From: Sandaracinaceae bacterium
GTDB lineage: Bacteria; Myxococcota_A; Polyangia; Polyangiales; Sandaracinaceae
NCBI GenBank assembly: GCA_025056955.1
Contig: JANWYL010000124.1
Span: 1 to 8,360 of the forward strand
Direction: 5' to 3'
DNA length: 8,360 nt
The notes beneath the pieces are model-generated. The model made no database searches and was not told where the DNA came from. It saw only the letters and a program-made list of their open reading frames with translations. The number at the start of each line of letters is the position of its first letter. The first letter of the stretch is position 1. Both the position numbers and the translations under genes were made by a program. Of the stretch, positions 6,441-8,360 are shown piece by piece.

Positions 6441-7298
6441 CTAGTCGCTTATCTTAAGGTCTGGGGGAAGTAAAAATGCTAGCCCACCAAAAACCATGTG
6501 GTTGAAAGTGGTGCGGGAGTCTGTGCCATCAATCTTTCCGTCAGGGAAGGGGCCATTTGGGCCGGCCTCATCTGTGCCTGAAGGATTCCAAGAGAAGGGG
6601 AAACCTCTCCACTCAATTGTCAAACCAAACCATGAATTCACGTACATGCTTAGACCGACTCCAAACATTGGTGTCGGGGCCACACGGCCCGCCCGAGCCA
6701 GCTGTGATTCACGGCACTTTGCTTGATCAAACCTTTCACCGCATCCGCTTTCATCAATGGTGGTTGACGCCCGCTCTTCTATTCCAAAGAGGGCAGCTCC
6801 TCCAAGAACATAGAGGTCAGTATCGACAAAGACAGATTGGAAGAGGGAAAGCTTTCCTCGCAGAGGGATAAAAATGAGGTGGGCTGAAACAGCCCACTGA
6901 ATACGGCCGATTTGTTTGTCAAATTGCTCCCGATCTGGGAGGGAGAAGCGATTGCGCGAAGTGACCTGGCCCCGCTCCATGACTCGGGAAGTGAGATCTG
7001 TGTTGATCAAAGCCGCAGCGTATCCAGCCCAAATCCCAATCCCAAGCCAATCCAAAAAGTGAAAATTTGCCTCGAGACCCACAAAGAGTGAGCGGGAAAA
7101 TTCGTCTTGGAGGGTGTAGCCAATCCCTGGCACCACATTCACCCGCATCACACGATACATGCGCATGCGGCGAACAGCAGGAGCACCAGCCAATGGGCCT
7201 GTGATTTGAATTTCTTGGGCATAAAGGGGCGAAACGAAGTTGAAACACCCAAAAGCCAGCACAAACAACAAAAACCTCGATTGCTTTCGTTCTCTCAT
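6441..7298 (-). CDS. Outer-membrane beta-barrel domain protein, second of a tandem pair
   Basis: A 285-residue exported barrel of the type common in Myxococcota. Residues 1-27 form a signal peptide: basic MRERKQSR, a hydrophobic core, then a likely cut after Ala27 (SPLYA|QE). The mature part begins with a short lead, then alternating strands such as LFVGLEANFHF, LGIGIWAGYAA, AVSAHLIFIPLRG, SVFVDTDLYVLGGAALFG and FGVGLSMYVNSWFGLTIEWRGF, ending in MVFGGLAFLLPPDLKISD. A loop at 178-200 holds two cysteines (Cys186 and Cys195) and could be disulphide-bonded; another (241-260) is rich in Gly and Asp. The open frame extends to a TTG at 7310, but a GAGGTGG Shine-Dalgarno overlaps that position, so ATG 7298 is the start. 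It lies 18 bases after the paralogue. No enzymatic or transport role can be assigned. Confidence 0.88.
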   Translation of the reverse strand: MRERKQSRFLLFVLAFGCFNFVSPLYAQEIQITGPLAGAPAVRRMRMYRVMRVNVVPGIGYTLQDEFSRSLFVGLEANFHFLDWLGIGIWAGYAAALINTDLTSRVMERGQVTSRNRFSLPDREQFDKQIGRIQWAVSAHLIFIPLRGKLSLFQSVFVDTDLYVLGGAALFGIEERASTTIDESGCGERFDQAKCRESQLARAGRVAPTPMFGVGLSMYVNSWFGLTIEWRGFPFSWNPSGTDEAGPNGPFPDGKIDGTDSRTTFNHMVFGGLAFLLPPDLKISD

Positions 7299-7301
7299 GA
7301 T

Positions 7302-7308
7302 CCACCTC
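7302..7308 (-). promoter_or_regulatory. Shine-Dalgarno that fixes the start of the second barrel gene
   Basis: On the - strand GAGGTGG (7308 to 7302) lies just before ATG 7298, with six bases between GAGG and the ATG. The alternative upstream TTG at 7310 abuts this motif and has no site of its own. Confidence 0.75.
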
Positions 7309-7316
7309 AACAGTTG

Positions 7317-8165
7317 TCAACGAGGCAAGCGATATTGAAACTCAGGAGGCAAAAAGAGGGTGAGCCCAACGTGTGCTGTCACGTTGTTGATGAAAGAAAG
7401 GGAAGGTTGCACCCATGTTGATGGATTGATGCGCTCTTCACCCAATGCCACGTTGAGGTTTTCGAGCTGCTCGAGGTACATGTAGTTCCGAAGCTCTGCG
7501 AAAGCCGCAAGCCATCGCGTGATGAAAACCCTTAGCCCCAACCCCAAGTTGAAAGCCACGCGAAACTCGTAGTCAAACTTGCGCACATCGGGATCGATCA
7601 CCGGGATTGGACGGGTGCGCATCACCCCAACACCACCAACCACATATGCATCGTATTGGAAGATGAATTGGTTGAACATTGCGAATTTTCCGTAAATCGG
7701 AACGTAGGTGAAATTCAAATAAGCACCAAACTGGCTTTGGGTGATTGGGATTGAAAGACGGGTGCTTCGACGAACTTGAAAGGAAAGATCAGATTCGGTT
7801 TCAAGTCCCTCGTACCAAATCGCATTGAGCCCAATTGCAAGGACATTGGTCCACCAAAAATTAAACGCAAGGCCAATCCCTGTGTGGCTCACGAAGGGGT
7901 CGTTGAGGGATATCGCGATCGATGGCATGAGTTCAACGCGGTTGATGCGCAAGGCGTAGATCTGCTGCACCGCGTAAATTTCTTCACGTGCTTCGGTTGT
8001 TCGCTGGGGGGAGGTGCTTGAAGGAGCTTGCTCTCCGCTTGTGGCACGGTTTTGCTCTGTTTCTTCGAGCGTAAATTGCATGTCCTGAGCAAAAGCAGGA
8101 GAAGCCACCTGCCCCGCAATCGCAATCGTGAATGCAAGCCATAAGCGACACTGGATCATTTGCAT
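7317..8165 (-). CDS. Outer-membrane beta-barrel domain protein, first of a tandem pair
   Basis: A 282-residue exported barrel. The signal peptide spans residues 1-26 (MQMIQCRLW, hydrophobic core, cut after AFA at Ala26). Residues 27-62 are a low-complexity Glu/Gln/Ser/Thr linker that the second copy lacks. Barrel strands then follow: LRINRVELMPSIAISL, TGIGLAFNFWWT, QFGAYLNFTYVPIYGKF, YDAYVVGGVGVM, FNLGLGLRVFITRWLAAFAEL, and a terminal VTAHVGLTLFLPPEF. The block YGKFAMFNQFIFQYDAYVVGG lines up with RGKLSLFQSVFVDTDLYVLGG in the neighbour, so the two are paralogues. The frame is open to an ATG at 8207, but only ATG 8165 has a Shine-Dalgarno (GAGG, five bases before) and gives a sensible signal peptide. 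It lies 69 bases after ftsY. Function beyond outer-membrane location is unknown. Confidence 0.87.
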   Translation of the reverse strand: MQMIQCRLWLAFTIAIAGQVASPAFAQDMQFTLEETEQNRATSGEQAPSSTSPQRTTEAREEIYAVQQIYALRINRVELMPSIAISLNDPFVSHTGIGLAFNFWWTNVLAIGLNAIWYEGLETESDLSFQVRRSTRLSIPITQSQFGAYLNFTYVPIYGKFAMFNQFIFQYDAYVVGGVGVMRTRPIPVIDPDVRKFDYEFRVAFNLGLGLRVFITRWLAAFAELRNYMYLEQLENLNVALGEERINPSTWVQPSLSFINNVTAHVGLTLFLPPEFQYRLPR

Positions 8166-8170
8166 CTCAA

Positions 8171-8174
8171 CCTC
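8171..8174 (-). promoter_or_regulatory. Shine-Dalgarno that fixes the start of the first barrel gene
   Basis: GAGG read on the - strand, with five bases (TTGAG) before ATG 8165. The bases before the alternative ATG at 8207 hold no purine-rich site. Confidence 0.65.
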
Positions 8175-8234
8175 GCGGCCTTGTCGGTTGTTTTGGGGAG
8201 TGAGCATATGCAGTTTTCGCTGTTGGACACAACC

Positions 8235-8360
8235 CTAAACAAGCAAGGGAGAAGTTCCATCCAAAGAGGATTCTTCAAAGAGGACATCGATGAAAACTTC
8301 AGGGTCAAAAACCCGAAGATCTTGAACCTGCTCTCCTACTCCAACGTATCGAACAGGCAA
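8235..8360 (-). CDS. ftsY: Signal recognition particle receptor FtsY, C-terminal end (5' partial)
   Basis: The last 41 codons of a gene that enters from the right edge on the - strand, ending in TAG. The visible sequence starts LPVRYVGVGEQVQDLRVFDP and continues EVFIDVLFE. This is the C-terminal signature of SRP-family GTPases of the FtsY type, where a (I/L)P(I/V)xx(I/V)GxGE stretch is followed by DLxxFD and a phenylalanine-rich helix. FtsY is the SRP receptor that docks ribosome-nascent chains at the inner membrane; the GTPase motifs themselves lie outside the window. About a dozen residues (ESSLDGTSPLLV) extend beyond the usual end. Ffh shares part of the signature, but Ffh has an M domain after this point, so FtsY fits better. 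No clear terminator separates it from the first barrel gene. Confidence 0.88.
   Translation of the reverse strand: MPVRYVGVGEQVQDLRVFDPEVFIDVLFEESSLDGTSPLLV

Noticed and set aside
8208..8234. Terminator after ftsY
   Set aside because: Only a four-pair GTTG/CAAC stem is present with no T-tract, so read-through into the barrel genes seems as likely.
1..8360. tRNA, rRNA, CRISPR, transposon ends, attachment sites or riboswitches
   Set aside because: No matching repeats, transposase, cloverleaf-like sequence or recognisable leader motif was seen on either strand.

Overview
The window holds seven protein-coding genes, two of them cut by the edges. No RNA gene, insertion sequence, CRISPR array or phage gene was seen. 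Coding density is very high: no stretch over 300 bases lacks a gene, and the longest gap is 156 bases. The best guess for the source is a Myxococcota-like or related former-deltaproteobacterial Gram-negative of moderate GC. This rests on two tandem outer-membrane beta-barrel proteins of the kind common in myxobacteria, a Cache-HAMP protein whose C-terminal domain recalls the Myxococcus MXAN_5187 family, a many-pass GAF sensor kinase and a class II-type histone-deacetylase-like enzyme. It is an inference from protein style, not a phylogenetic test.

Layout from left to right: (1) On the + strand, bases 1-939 carry the 3' part of an unrecognised gene whose last half looks like a degenerate AMMECR1 fold. 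(2) On the - strand, 4076 to 882 is a two-gene operon: an HDAC-family deacetylase followed 9 bases later by a 713-residue membrane histidine kinase. The kinase gene runs tail-to-tail into gene 1 and their coding sequences overlap by 58 bases. (3) Bases 4077-4232 are a divergent promoter region with an imperfect inverted repeat. (4) On the + strand, 4233-6426 is a second two-gene operon: a TM-Cache-TM-HAMP receptor with a non-kinase output domain, then a soluble helical HEAT-like protein. (5) On the - strand, 8165 to 6441 are two tandem, diverged outer-membrane barrel paralogues. They sit just downstream of the C-terminal end of ftsY, which enters from the right edge.

Functionally, the centre of the window is a head-to-head pair of signalling operons. 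One couples a deacetylase to a sensor kinase with no response regulator in view. The other couples an extracytoplasmic sensor to a HEAT-like scaffold through a domain that is neither kinase, cyclase nor chemotaxis transducer. The second is the best candidate for an undescribed signalling module. The barrel pair adds an envelope theme. Two of the longest open frames (both barrels) should start at internal ATGs with good Shine-Dalgarno sequences, not at their first possible start codon.
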